In this document: in pieces, positions 58,501 to 62,304 of the stretch
Layout: each line of letters opens with the position of its first letter
How positions within the stretch are numbered: position 1 is the stretch's first letter
Source of the DNA: Mactra quadrangularis
Lineage: Eukaryota; Mollusca; Bivalvia; Venerida; Mactridae
DNA length: 64,000 nt
Assembly (NCBI GenBank): GCA_025267735.1
Contig: CM046303.1
Span: forward strand, 37,957,380-38,021,379
Reading direction: 5' to 3'
Made by a program: the position numbers and the translations under genes
The notes under the pieces: model-generated
Seen by the model: the letters and a program-made list of their open reading frames with translations, nothing else
Told to the model about the DNA's origin: nothing
Databases searched by the model: none

Positions 58501-59502
58501 ATTTTTACCTACCGTTTTAACCAATTTACAATTTGCTCTACCATTCCTGTTTGTCAAATGAAATTTACTTCCGGTGTTGAGAAATTAATACAATATATTA
58601 ACTTGTTGGATGTCCCGAAATAAACTTTTGTATACGGTCAAAAATTTCAAAATGCGGTCCGGAAAAAAGTTATCTGCCTAAATGATTATATGTTTATCAA
58701 TTTTTGTTTTAATTTGTGAAATTGAGATTTTGTAGTAGTTTTTAGTCATATTCGCTGGCTACAATAGTTATACTTTAAGCAAAATGACCCTGCACAGCGA
58801 CGAATATCTTTTAAAAGATATTTATTTTTTCAATATTTTCAGGGAAAGGGAGAACTTTTCACGTACTGGTTGTTAGGTGAAGTTGAATCCGTCCGTAGTA
58901 ACCGTGTTAAAAAGATTCCAAAATTAACAGATGGCTATAGAAACAATTATTTTCAGCCAAGTACTCCAAAAATATCAACTAAATGTTTTAACTGTATGAA
59001 AACCAAATCATCTCCTCAAAGTTATATAAATCGACACAGTTACCATCAAGAATCAGATGATAATATACCAGACTCGAATATCCTGGATATTTTACGTGAA
59101 AATGATAGTAAAACTAGTTCTATTGATTCCACAAGAAAACTTGCATTTTTATCAACACCTTATCATTCACAACGAGAACCACTTAAGAACATTTCAATAT
59201 CGAGTGGTTTAACCTCTACCTGTAAGAATGTAAAGACAAATCTAAATGGAATTAAATCAAGTCTTCAAATAAAGTCTTCCTCCGGTACAGATCTGGCATC
59301 AACACACTTTACATCTGAAACTTTGATTGTTGAACCTAATGAAGTACGATGTGAATATGATCCACTCTTAGTCAGACATTATTCTGTTGGTCATCGACCT
59401 GAACGTACTAATCCCAAGATTGAGATTGAGGAAGAATCTCACAGTTGTACAGGTATCAATGGCATCAACAGTGATACAGAAAGTACATATTCACCAATAT
59501 AA
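7435..59502 (+). CDS. Receptor guanylyl cyclase (natriuretic peptide receptor-like), 16 exons, N-terminus missing
   Basis: This single-pass membrane enzyme makes cGMP from GTP. Exons: 7435-7589, 8778-8962, 21810-21924, 22277-22429, 29484-29588, 30354-30425, 40341-40503, 44439-44582, 45456-45630, 48560-48700, 49908-50031, 51140-51221, 52318-52479, 53124-53222, 55482-55573, 58843-59502. All have GT donors and AG acceptors, and phases agree at every junction (875 codons plus stop). Domain order is end of ligand-binding domain, transmembrane helix, kinase-homology domain, coiled-coil hinge, cyclase domain, long C-terminal tail. The metal-binding Asp residues (FSDI and TIGDAY) and the NTASR motif are present, so the cyclase looks active. 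No conserved block between the transmembrane helix and the stop is missing. About 350-400 N-terminal residues are expected upstream. The domain plan fits NPR1/NPR2 and insect Gyc76C; which one is orthologous cannot be settled here. Confidence 0.93.
7590..8777 (+). other. Intron 1
   Basis: Runs from GTAAGT at 7590 to TTCTCAG at 8771-8777. I see no mobile element with recognisable ends and no RNA gene. Confidence 0.7.
8778..8962 (+). CDS. Guanylyl cyclase exon 2: juxtamembrane region and transmembrane helix
   Basis: Begins [20 protein letters not shown] and contains the conserved PPxDxPxCGY...C juxtamembrane motif, whose two Cys form an extracellular disulfide in this family. A hydrophobic helix follows ([20 protein letters not shown]), then Arg at the cytoplasmic face. 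The donor is GTAAAT at 8963; the exon ends in phase 2. Confidence 0.93.
9024..9506. mobile_element. Small TIR element, Tc1/mariner/pogo type
   Basis: Ends CAGTAAAACCTGCAT (9026) and, inverted, ATGCAAGTTATACTG (to 9504), bounded by TA on both sides. An internal motif of about 30 bp (GTGGTCATCTGCTGTAAG) occurs in direct orientation near 9060 and 9440. No transposase frame is present, so it is non-autonomous. Confidence 0.65.
9507..10653. other. Intron 2, unassigned part
   Basis: AT-rich DNA with only short open frames; I recognise nothing. Confidence 0.5.
10654..11036. mobile_element. MITE of Tc1/mariner type (379 bp)
   Basis: The left end CAGTACCCACCAAAAGTTTG and the right end (inverted CAGTAGCCACCAAAAGTTTG) agree over 24 of 26 positions. 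TA flanks both sides (10654-10655, 11035-11036). The interior is non-coding. Confidence 0.85.
11037..11676. other. Intron 2, unassigned part
   Basis: AT-rich, no gene or clear element seen. Confidence 0.5.
11677..12029. mobile_element. MITE of piggyBac type (TTAA flanks, 345 bp)
   Basis: TTAA occurs at 11677-11680 and 12026-12029. The inner ends are similar when inverted: AGGTACTAGTTCACAGATT versus AGTCACTCATTCACAGATT. TTAA target duplications are characteristic of the piggyBac superfamily. No coding capacity. Confidence 0.6.
12102..13920 (+). repeat. Left inverted arm of the foldback element
   Basis: Uninterrupted arm. A motif TACGTTAC or CCGTAACC recurs at about 12250, 12424, 12596, 12750, 12918, 13082, 13468 and 13648, mostly 154-180 bp apart. 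The small open frame at 12220-12438 is nearly identical to one on the opposite strand at 18323-18541 only because the arms are copies. Confidence 0.75.
13921..15479. other. Central part of the foldback element
   Basis: Arm similarity becomes weak here but some stretches still align when inverted. There is no coding sequence. Confidence 0.45.
15480..18615 (-). repeat. Right inverted arm of the foldback element, interrupted
   Basis: Matches the left arm in inverted orientation from its inner part to 16741, is interrupted by a piggyBac-type element, resumes at 18112 and continues to 18615, where a LINE is inserted. The GTAAC-type motifs are mirrored at about 15960, 16468, 16636, 18158, 18331 and 18503; one (near 16336) has decayed. 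Confidence 0.75.
16742..18111. mobile_element. piggyBac-type non-autonomous element (TTAA, about 1.36 kb)
   Basis: TTAA at 16742-16745 and 18108-18111 flanks inverted ends AGCCCCTTTACTAAAC and AGCC-ACTAAAC. Collapsing it gives TTTTATTAACATAGC, which aligns without gaps to TTTTATCAACAGAGC in the undisturbed left arm. No transposase frame is seen. Confidence 0.75.
18616..20654 (+). mobile_element. CR1/L2-type LINE, 5'-truncated, inserted in the right arm
   Basis: Reverse-transcriptase coding pieces occupy three frames from about 18620 to 20500, followed by a short 3' UTR with an AATAGGCGTTTAAGAAAATAA-like end. The left arm reads straight through the same site (AAACCTTTT-GGGCGCG). TTTG occurs at both junctions and may be a 4-bp target duplication. 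Confidence 0.85.
18620..20500 (+). pseudogene. CR1/L2-type reverse transcriptase, frameshifted
   Basis: Pieces in order: the endonuclease-RT linker with [14 protein letters not shown] (to about 18915, then a frameshift), the [18 protein letters not shown] block (near 19405-19455), a stop and frame change at 19488, [26 protein letters not shown] (near 19630), [11 protein letters not shown], and the catalytic box as FADDH (near 19890). A further frame change occurs near 19990 and a deletion near 20040 joins to the C-terminal [10 protein letters not shown] block. The last piece, [13 protein letters not shown], is typical of CR1/L2 C-termini. At least three lesions make it non-functional. Confidence 0.85.
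20716..21809. other. Intron 2, last part
   Basis: No gene or clear element ends are seen. A short local duplication (GTGTCATTTTGAAACC) occurs at about 20748 and 20796. Confidence 0.5.
21810..21924 (+). CDS. Guanylyl cyclase exon 3: start of kinase-homology domain
   Basis: Encodes [20 protein letters not shown] and onward to RRASFCSK. The [10 protein letters not shown] block is conserved just inside the membrane in receptor guanylyl cyclases. The following Ser-rich part corresponds to the juxtamembrane phosphorylation region of NPR1/NPR2. Acceptor CTTTCAG; donor GTAAGT at 21925. Confidence 0.92.
21992..22230 (+). repeat. Short interspersed repeat R1, copy A
   Basis: Starts GCGCAGCTAAGCCAACTTTT and ends TTTACATTCGTCG. 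Other copies are at 46317-46406 plus 48127-48285 (split by a LINE) and, diverged, at about 58490-58620. It fills intron 3 and ends only about 45 bp before exon 4. Class unknown; no coding sequence. Confidence 0.65.
22277..22429 (+). CDS. Guanylyl cyclase exon 4: kinase-homology N-lobe
   Basis: Encodes [20 protein letters not shown], then [24 protein letters not shown] holds the Lys equivalent to the ATP-binding Lys of protein kinases; the glycine loop is degenerate, as is usual here. Acceptor TTTCAG, donor GTATGT at 22430. Confidence 0.92.
22532..23726 (+). mobile_element. hAT-type element e1 (1179 bp), left of an inversion
   Basis: The element TAGGGCTCTA...TAGAGCCCTA spans 22540-23718. Its ends match inverted (AGGGCTCTATATCGGT versus AGGGCTCTACACCGGT) and its subterminal DNA is rich in ATCGAT-like words. 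Its flanks do not match each other (TTGAATAT left, CTATATAC right) but match those of copy e2. No transposase is seen; the 89-codon frame inside is not recognisable. An 8-bp target duplication and the end sequence suggest hAT. Confidence 0.8.
23719..26114 (+). mobile_element. Larger part of a disrupted 2.3-kb TA-flanked element (copy Y)
   Basis: Aligns along its length with 56035-58044 of the intact copy X. Its right end is inverted-terminal sequence ending TAAATGGAC, followed by TA (26115-26116). The missing left end lies at 28618-28911 in inverted orientation, beyond e2. It carries a 352-bp MITE (25544-25895) absent from X. Confidence 0.85.
25535..25904. mobile_element. 352-bp MITE with 9-bp target duplication
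   Basis: TATTTTCAT at 25535-25543 and 25896-25904 flanks inverted ends CATTCGGAACATCCTCGG and CATTCGGAACACCCTCGA. The empty site, TGTTTTCAT, is present once in copy X at 57826-57834. A 9-bp duplication is typical of Mutator-like elements. Confidence 0.85.
26117..27430. other. Intron 4, inverted single-copy segment
   Basis: Lies inside the inverted block. It contains a short ATG frame with good start context and a splice donor (26891-26929; see findings). Nothing else is recognised. Confidence 0.5.
27431..28625 (-). mobile_element. hAT-type element e2 (1179 bp), right of the inversion
   Basis: A near-identical inverted copy of e1 at 27439-28617. Its flanks are ATATTCAA (27431-27438, the complement of e1's left flank) and TTATATAG (28618-28625, the complement of e1's right flank with one difference). 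Confidence 0.8.
28618..28911 (-). mobile_element. Left end of the disrupted TA-flanked element (copy Y)
   Basis: Matches 55745-56042 of copy X in inverted orientation, ending ATTGAATGGAC followed by TA (28912-28913). It was separated from the rest of copy Y by the inversion. Confidence 0.85.
28914..29483. other. Intron 4, last part
   Basis: Nothing recognised before the acceptor TTTTAG at 29478-29483. Confidence 0.55.
29484..29588 (+). CDS. Guanylyl cyclase exon 5: kinase-homology domain
   Basis: Encodes [20 protein letters not shown] and then [15 protein letters not shown]. It is the hallmark receptor guanylyl cyclase block (MRDLRH.N...F.GAC.DPP...VTEYC..GSL). The donor is GTTAGT, an uncommon but valid GT site. 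Confidence 0.95.
29589..30353. other. Intron 5, containing a SINE
   Basis: Apart from the SINE at about 30034-30315 nothing is recognised. The acceptor TTTTAG ends at 30353. Confidence 0.6.
30034..30315 (+). mobile_element. tRNA-derived SINE
   Basis: A tRNA-like head carries an A-box-like TAGTCCGGTGGTAGGGC (30045-30061) and a B-box GGGTTTGAACCCC (30084-30096). The body includes ACCCATGTTTAAATGGGTACC. It is not a functional tRNA because no acceptor stem closes. It ends only about 40 bp before the exon 6 acceptor. Confidence 0.75.
30354..30425 (+). CDS. Guanylyl cyclase exon 6: kinase-homology domain
   Basis: A 24-codon exon encoding [20 protein letters not shown] and then DIIQ, the D-I-L-x-N-x-x-x-x-L-D block of this family. 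Acceptor TTTTAG, donor GTAGGT. Confidence 0.93.
30672..31078 (+). repeat. 75-bp tandem array, about 5.3 copies
   Basis: Units start with ACGTTAATACGC at 30672, 30749, 30824, 30899, 30974 and 31049 (last partial). Each carries GGGCC and GGCCC words that could pair (GGGCCATTATTTATTT ... AGGCCCTC). The first unit is 77 bp and more diverged; the inner ones are nearly identical. Confidence 0.9.
31080..31109. repeat. Hairpin directly after the 75-bp array
   Basis: AAGTTTAGCGCTT-TG-AAGCGCTAAACTT gives a perfect 13-bp stem. Its position at the array edge suggests one structured non-autonomous element, as with bivalve elements that hold central tandem repeats. The class is not determined. Confidence 0.7.
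31110..32078. other. Intron 6, unassigned part
   Basis: A 68-codon frame at 31321-31527 resembles nothing known. Otherwise nothing is recognised. Confidence 0.45.
32079..33009. mobile_element. 915-bp TIR element with 8-bp target duplication and repeat-built ends
   Basis: GTTGATAT at 32079-32086 and 33002-33009 flanks an element whose ends are GGGTCCGGTACAACTCAACC and, inverted, GGGACCGGGACAACTCAACC. Each end is a run of a 16-bp word (GACAACTCAACCCGTG): about 5 copies on the left (32092-32170) and 6-7 inverted on the right (32895-33000). The interior holds a truncated LINE 3' end on the minus strand. An 8-bp duplication fits hAT or a similar superfamily. Confidence 0.8.
32565..32815 (-). mobile_element. 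LINE 3' end, truncated
   Basis: The minus strand ends AAATAATTGTTCTGTTCTG, the same TGTTC-repeat tail as the LINE ending at about 6050. Preceding bases (AACTGTGAAAATAAAA) also resemble that element's 3' UTR. Nothing coding is left. Confidence 0.6.
33028..33135 (+). mobile_element. tRNA-derived SINE, copy 1
   Basis: Head GGCCAGATAGCTCAGTTGGG with B-box GGGTTTGAGTC, then the TGTATATTTTTCTTACCCTG body shared with the neighbouring copies. It looks like a tRNA gene at first glance, but the 3' half is short and no acceptor stem forms. Confidence 0.7.
33260..33543 (+). mobile_element. tRNA-derived SINE, copy 2
   Basis: A degraded head (GTGGCCGGAAAGCATAGTCG) with B-box GGGTTTGAGTCCC near 33331, a body with ATTGTATATTTTTGATACCC, and a 3' tail reaching the A-run at 33537-33544. 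Confidence 0.65.
33541..33670 (-). mobile_element. tRNA-derived SINE, copy 3, 5'-truncated
   Basis: The minus strand reads GAGGTCCTGGGTTCGAGTCC, the CTGCATATTTTTTCTTACCC body and the same tail as copy 2. Copies 2 and 3 lie tail to tail and share the A/T-run, which forms a palindrome. Confidence 0.7.
33671..37049. other. Intron 6, unassigned part
   Basis: AT-rich DNA with (AT)n at about 33721-33740. I see no gene, no RNA and no element with clear ends. Confidence 0.5.
37050..37390 (+). mobile_element. tRNA-derived SINE (different family)
   Basis: A-box-like TAGCTCAGTTGGTAGC (37061-37076) and B-box GGGTTCGATTCCC (37104-37116) head a body with GGCAGCTGTCAGTCACTGAC and AGGAGAAGTGAGTAGG. The acceptor stem does not pair, so it is not an active tRNA. 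The 3' limit is approximate. Confidence 0.65.
37391..39652. other. Intron 6, unassigned part
   Basis: A GCGCTAAACTTCAGCGCTTT motif at about 37676 resembles the hairpin at 31080. No gene seen. Confidence 0.45.
39653..40196 (+). repeat. Bivalve-type interspersed repeat (GTGAGCTTTT ... GAGCGATATAGGGCCAT)
   Basis: The start GGTGAGCTCACGGTGAGCTT and the end GAGCGATATAGGGCCATT match a repeat I recognise as abundant in bivalve genomes. It carries internal near-repeats (ATCATCAAACTTGT and TGCTTGTCTAGGTAATTG twice). No coding sequence. A partial relative lies at 51240-51500. Confidence 0.6.
40341..40503 (+). CDS. Guanylyl cyclase exon 7: kinase-homology catalytic-loop region
   Basis: Encodes [20 protein letters not shown], then [20 protein letters not shown]. 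The catalytic loop reads HGN instead of HRD, so the general-base Asp is missing, while DFG is kept; both fit a pseudokinase regulatory domain of this family. It ends in phase 1 before GTAAGT. Confidence 0.95.
40504..44438. other. Intron 7
   Basis: Apart from the long hairpin at 42552-42679, only short unremarkable frames are seen; the longest (43235-43594, minus, 119 codons) has no recognisable similarity and a composition typical of AT-rich intron DNA. Confidence 0.55.
42552..42679. repeat. Long inverted repeat (about 60-bp arms)
   Basis: ATAAAGATTTCTGACGGTGT ... ACACCGTCAAAATCTTTAT, with inner arms TATACCCCTC / CTCGGGGTATA and ATATAACCCCTCGG / CCTCGGGGTATAT around a GCTGACG-type loop. It resembles a palindromic foldback MITE. 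Confidence 0.8.
44439..44582 (+). CDS. Guanylyl cyclase exon 8: kinase-homology C-lobe
   Basis: Encodes [20 protein letters not shown], then [25 protein letters not shown] corresponds to the APE motif; [14 protein letters not shown] is a hallmark of receptor guanylyl cyclases. Phase 1 at both ends; donor GTATTG. Confidence 0.95.
44583..45455. other. Intron 8
   Basis: Contains a hairpin at 45270-45325 that resembles part of the hAT-type elements of intron 4. Nothing else recognised. Confidence 0.5.
45456..45630 (+). CDS. Guanylyl cyclase exon 9: end of kinase-homology domain
   Basis: Encodes [20 protein letters not shown], then [20 protein letters not shown] and KVLEPMRNG. The C-W-x-E-x-P-E-E-R-P-D-F block closes the kinase-homology domain. 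The exon ends in phase 2 (AT), and the next exon's first G completes a Met codon. Confidence 0.95.
45715..46075 (+). repeat. Degenerate minisatellite
   Basis: Words such as TTGACTTTGACTGTTGTAAC and GTTGTAACTTATGACTTT recur about a dozen times at irregular spacing shortly after the exon 9 donor. The unit is roughly 20-35 bp and heavily diverged. Confidence 0.6.
46407..48126 (-). mobile_element. jockey/L1-type LINE, 5'-truncated, flanked by CTCCAA
   Basis: CTCCAA at 46401-46406 and 48127-48132 brackets the insertion. The minus strand begins within the RT domain and runs through the C-terminal domain to a 3' UTR. Confidence 0.75.
46740..48126 (-). pseudogene. LINE reverse transcriptase fragment, frameshifted
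   Basis: From the RT palm: [36 protein letters not shown], the catalytic box as SADDMVIL (normally F/Y-ADD), and YTHLGVEC. A frameshift near 47500 leads to [17 protein letters not shown]. Later stops and frame changes precede a decayed zinc-knuckle-like CPKC near 46840. Not functional. Confidence 0.85.
48286..48559. other. Intron 9, last part
   Basis: Nothing recognised; the acceptor TTTTAAG ends at 48559. Confidence 0.55.
48560..48700 (+). CDS. Guanylyl cyclase exon 10: dimerisation coiled coil
   Basis: Encodes [20 protein letters not shown], then [20 protein letters not shown] and LLRMLPK. This is the signalling helix/coiled coil joining kinase-homology and cyclase domains (NLE-x-x-VEERT and LLxxMLP motifs). 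Donor GTATGT. Confidence 0.95.
48701..49907. other. Intron 10
   Basis: The region around 49060-49300 has the look of an old interspersed repeat but I could not define its ends. No gene. Confidence 0.5.
49908..50031 (+). CDS. Guanylyl cyclase exon 11: cyclase domain, first metal-binding Asp
   Basis: Encodes [20 protein letters not shown], then [20 protein letters not shown] and E. The Asp of YFSDI is the first Mg2+-binding residue of class III cyclases. Acceptor TATTCAG, donor GTAATA. Confidence 0.95.
50032..51139. other. Intron 11
   Basis: Nothing recognised; ends in CTGTTTTCAG. Confidence 0.6.
51140..51221 (+). CDS. Guanylyl cyclase exon 12: cyclase domain
   Basis: Encodes [20 protein letters not shown], then VFKIETI. 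The Glu of KIETIGD is the residue that recognises guanine in this family. The codon for Gly is split across the intron (phase 1). Confidence 0.95.
51222..52317. other. Intron 12
   Basis: Begins with a partial copy (51240-51500) of the bivalve-type repeat also seen at 39653, starting GCTCACCTGAGCTTTTAGCT. The rest is unassigned. Confidence 0.55.
52318..52479 (+). CDS. Guanylyl cyclase exon 13: cyclase domain, second metal-binding Asp
   Basis: Encodes (G)[19 protein letters not shown], then [20 protein letters not shown] and LRIGMHSG. The Asp of GDAYMV is the second Mg2+ ligand; R-I-G-x-H-S-G is conserved. Donor GTAATT. Confidence 0.95.
52480..53123. other. Intron 13
   Basis: Nothing recognised. 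The acceptor ATGCATGTAG has a weak polypyrimidine tract. Confidence 0.6.
53124..53222 (+). CDS. Guanylyl cyclase exon 14: cyclase active site
   Basis: Encodes [20 protein letters not shown], then [12 protein letters not shown]. The Asn and Arg of NTASR are transition-state residues and are intact. The residue before LFGD, Cys in the vertebrate enzymes I know, is Thr here (codon 53168-53170). Donor GTAAGT. Confidence 0.95.
53223..53689. other. Intron 14, first part
   Basis: Nothing recognised. Confidence 0.55.
53690..54420 (+). mobile_element. LINE 3' fragment (jockey/L1 type)
   Basis: Pieces of the C-terminal LINE domain occur in shifting frames: a segment ending [14 protein letters not shown] (about 54020-54070), [20 protein letters not shown], then a zinc-knuckle-like CILC...N...C (about 54238-54300). 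An AATAAA lies at 54405-54410. The 5' part is missing. Confidence 0.75.
54421..55481. other. Intron 14, last part
   Basis: Contains a GT-rich run with a G-run (about 54425-54490), then a 40-bp near-copy of the LINE end (TTAGAATATGTGTTTTGTAT). A (CTAT)n/(ATCTAT)n microsatellite lies at 55284-55336. Confidence 0.55.
55284..55336 (+). repeat. CTAT / ATCTAT microsatellite
   Basis: Perfect and near-perfect CTAT and ATCTAT units about 145 bp before the exon 15 acceptor. Confidence 0.9.
55482..55573 (+). CDS. Guanylyl cyclase exon 15: end of cyclase domain
   Basis: Encodes [20 protein letters not shown], then [10 protein letters not shown]. The K/R-IH-x-S and RG-x-V-x-MKGKG motifs are split at the GKG by the last intron. 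Acceptor TTCTTCAG, donor GTAGTA. Confidence 0.94.
55743..58046. mobile_element. Intact 2.3-kb TA-flanked TIR element (copy X)
   Basis: Runs 55745-58044. The left end GTCCATTCAATACAAC and the right end (inverted GTTCATTTAATACAGC), with a shared inner word CCTAGACAAAATTGCAACAG, define terminal inverted repeats of about 45 bp. TA flanks both sides, as in Tc1/mariner-type insertions. No transposase frame. It preserves the empty sites of a hAT-type element (CTATATAC, 56035-56042) and of a MITE (57826-57834). Confidence 0.85.
58047..58842. other. Intron 15, last part
   Basis: Holds a diverged copy of interspersed repeat R1 at about 58490-58620. The acceptor is ATATTTTCAG at 58833-58842. Confidence 0.55.
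58843..59502 (+). CDS. Guanylyl cyclase exon 16: [13 protein letters not shown] and long cytoplasmic tail
   Basis: The first 13 codons close the cyclase domain (GKG...TYWLLGE). About 206 further residues form a polar tail rich in Ser, Thr, Asn and Lys with no recognised domain. It has a CFNC motif near its start and several SS/ST clusters that may be phosphorylated. It ends TYSPI and TAA at 59500-59502. The final S-P-I fits the class I PDZ-ligand pattern S/T-x-hydrophobic. Vertebrate NPRs stop soon after WLLGE. Confidence 0.92.
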   Translation, partial: GKGELFTYWLLGEVESVRSNRVKKIPKLTDGYRNNYFQPSTPKISTKCFNCMKTKSSPQSYINRHSYHQESDDNIPDSNILDILRENDSKTSSIDSTRKLAFLSTPYHSQREPLKNISISSGLTSTCKNVKTNLNGIKSSLQIKSSSGTDLASTHFTSETLIVEPNEVRCEYDPLLVRHYSVGHRPERTNPKIEIEEESHSCTGINGINSDTESTYSPI

Positions 59503-60152
59503 CTTGTGTAATGTTTCCTTACGTTGAGGATTACCACACATTTTTACCTGTTTTCTGTGAACATGTTTGGCAAGTGTGGTAAATGTTTATTGTGCATGTA
59601 GTGACAATGACTGAGAAAGGTATACGTTTATTAATTTATATTTCTTGACATTGACATGGAAATAACATGTAGAGTGAGCAATACGATGATAAAATATACA
59701 GTAATCAGTTAGTGAAAGTGCATGTTTAGTAAGATGAAAATGGTGAATACAGTTATCTATTGTTGGTAACCAAATTTAAGAGGAAACTATGAGAGTTATT
59801 ATTGCAAAAGTTTAATTAATTTGAAGACAATGTCGAATATATTGAAATATAGGGATTGCACAAAAAAGGAATTTATTCTTTATTGTGGTAGTGTACTTGT
59901 TTATAAAAATGACATGCACAATTTTTGAAACTTCATATAAGTGAGATAAAGTTCTACACATACTTAAACAGGAAACGCTACAATTGTAACATAATTATAT
60001 AGGGAATATTCTACATTATGATGTGACATTGTTTTATTTCACATAGTTGGCTCCGGAACACATAATTTGTGACCGCTATTGCAACAAGGGAATCGTGTTC
60101 TGGGAACACCATATTTTAAATTGAAATCCTATTTCGTTCATAAATAATAAAA
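59503..60152 (+). other. Likely 3' UTR with poly(A) signal
   Basis: The first AATAAA after the stop codon is at 60146-60151, which would give a 3' UTR of about 650-670 nt. The stretch has no other gene or repeat that I recognise. Confidence 0.5.
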
Positions 60153-60224
60153 TTATACAACGTTTATATAAATTACAATTTTTTGTGTATATTCATAAAC
60201 ATAATTTAATTTCAAATATTGTTT

Positions 60225-60480
60225 TTTTTTGCTTACAACATTGTTCGTTTTGCTCACATTATTGTTCCCTTTCCTTACACCATTATTCCCTTTGCTTACA
60301 ACATTGTTGCCTTTGCTTACAACATTGTTGCCTTTGCTTACAACATTGTTGTCTTTGCTTACAACATTGTTGCCTTTGCTTACAACATTGTTGCCTTTCC
60401 TTACACCATTATTCCCTTTGCCTACAACTCTGTTGCCTTTGCTTACAACATTGTTGTCTTTGCTTTTTTGCTCACAACAA
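60225..60480 (+). repeat. 21-bp tandem repeat, about 11-12 copies
   Basis: The unit resembles CCTTTGCTTACAACATTGTT plus one base. Because 21 is a multiple of three, all three forward frames stay open (141, 123 and 91 codons). Copies vary mostly by single substitutions. Confidence 0.9.
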
Positions 60481-60653
60481 TGTTATCAACAATATTTGGT
60501 TTGATCACCACTGTGTTCTCTTTGCGTATGACAGTGTTGTTTTTGCTCGAGTTTTTTTGCTTAAAACAAAGTTCTCATTGCTTGCAATAGCGTTTGTTTT
60601 AAAACATTAATAACTTTTTCCATCATGATACAAATATATACAAAAAGGACGGA

Positions 60654-60708
60654 AAGTTAGAAACACAAACGACAAGACAGGCAGTCTTGTCGTTTGTGTT
60701 TCTAACTT
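60654..60708. repeat. 25-bp perfect hairpin with 5-nt loop
   Basis: Arms 60654-60678 and 60684-60708 are perfectly complementary (left arm starts AAGTTAGAAACACAAACGAC), with loop AGGCA. Beyond one A/A mismatch, ACGG/CCGT extends the stem. Confidence 0.9.
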
Positions 60709-60815
60709 ACCGTTCTCCCCTCTTTTCACGTCAGCCATTACCTTAATATTACTCCATGGATTTCCATAAAACTTGGCGCATTTTTAGATGATGTATTGCA
60801 TGCAAAACTCTAATT

Positions 60816-61110
60816 CTATTTATTTATTTATTTATTTATTGGGTTTAACGCCGTATCAACACAATTTAGGTCATTTCACGGCGTCCAGCGCACCTAACCT
60901 AGCTTTCCTGGACCATTGTCTATAACCAGTACTCGCCTACCCTTCCACAAGGCCGGAAACTTCTCCATATTATCTAATCAATGGAGGAAAATCGACATTA
61001 TTGTCAAATTTTCATGGAAGGGTATAACCTCCCCGGGTGGGATTCGAACCCGCACCCCCTCGGGCACGAGTATCCAAATCCCGGCGCTCTGGTTCGTATC
61101 TCCCCAAGGT
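60816..61110 (-). mobile_element. tRNA-type SINE with (TTTA)n tail
   Basis: Minus strand: a B-box-like GGGTTCGAATCCC (plus-strand 61040-61052), a conserved body, then GGCGTTAAACCCAATAAATA and an AAAT repeat tail (60816-60840 on the plus strand). The TTGGGTTTAACGCCG end is a repeat I recognise from bivalves. 5' limit approximate. Confidence 0.65.
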
Positions 61111-62304
61111 CATGGTCATTTTGAATAATATTCATTTACAATGTACGCCCCTTGTCCTTTTTGATACTACTTGTTGATTTCGCGTCTCAGATGTTTCTTC
61201 CCTACCACTTTATTGATTTGCTTTAGATTTGGCTCACAACTTTGCTATCATCAAATTATATGTCGCATACATAACCCTGAATCGTTACTCGTCATGATCC
61301 TATCAAGGTCGTTCATAATCAAAGCGCCAAAGGCACTGGAATTGTTCGACATAGAAAACATGTTGTGCTTTGGTCACTTAATGTGCTAAAAATATGAGAA
61401 AATATGTGGAATAAAATTTCGTTTCTTGAAACATAGACTGCAGAGCTTTCGTTGTATAAATTGTATCTCCAAAATGGTGCCATTTGTACTCGTAAACTAT
61501 ACATGAAAACCCAATTTTCACTGGATTATCAAAAAAAAAGATATCCAATAGTTCAGGCAAAACTAATTGAGAAATTGATTAAAATGCAGACTCGTGTAAT
61601 TGCACGGGTATATTAACCAGGGAAAGACAAATTGAATGTGCATACAAATTAATTGTATATGTTACTAAAATGTAATAGAAGAACCTGTTTACATTCAATT
61701 GTGTCACACACGGCGTAAAAATACAACTTGTGTTAATATTTATTGCATTAATCATATAATGAGTAATTATCAAGTAATGATATTTTTTTTAATTTGCAAC
61801 ATAATTTTTACATCAATTAATTACCATATCAGAGCTATGAGAAAAAATACTTCGCGGAACTATTTGACCAATAATCCTAATTATCTGGGTTTTTTCCCAT
61901 CCATAAATCTATATTAGAGTTCAACATTATGCTCACAAACTAACTAGTCTGTACGATACTGCGCTAAGCATCATGGGTAAAAATGTTTTAATACCCGAAA
62001 CCACGCGACAATTTTTACAAGTACTAAATAAATTCAGTATGTTTTTTGTGGCTTCGCAATAAAATATTACTATCCAAAATAAAGTATGCACGTTAAATGA
62101 AACTTTTATGCTGGTCAATTAACATCCATGAGAACGTGTTTTCATCTGTCAATCTTTACTCAGGTCTTTAAAAACGATATTAGGATACGGCTGATGATAT
62201 ATACCCATTGAGGTTTAAAAGGACCTTGTATCTATGGATTGGTATTCCTATAGTTATTAGCTAGCATTTCTTACAATTTAATCAAAATAATTTAAACAAA
62301 AACA
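61111..62304. other. Intergenic, unassigned
   Basis: Only short frames without similarity; no RNA or element ends recognised. Confidence 0.5.

Noticed and set aside
60185..60610. Overlapping frames of 141, 123 and 91 codons with repeating Cys/Leu/His or Ala/Phe peptides
   Set aside because: They are the translation of a 21-bp tandem repeat, which keeps all frames open automatically.
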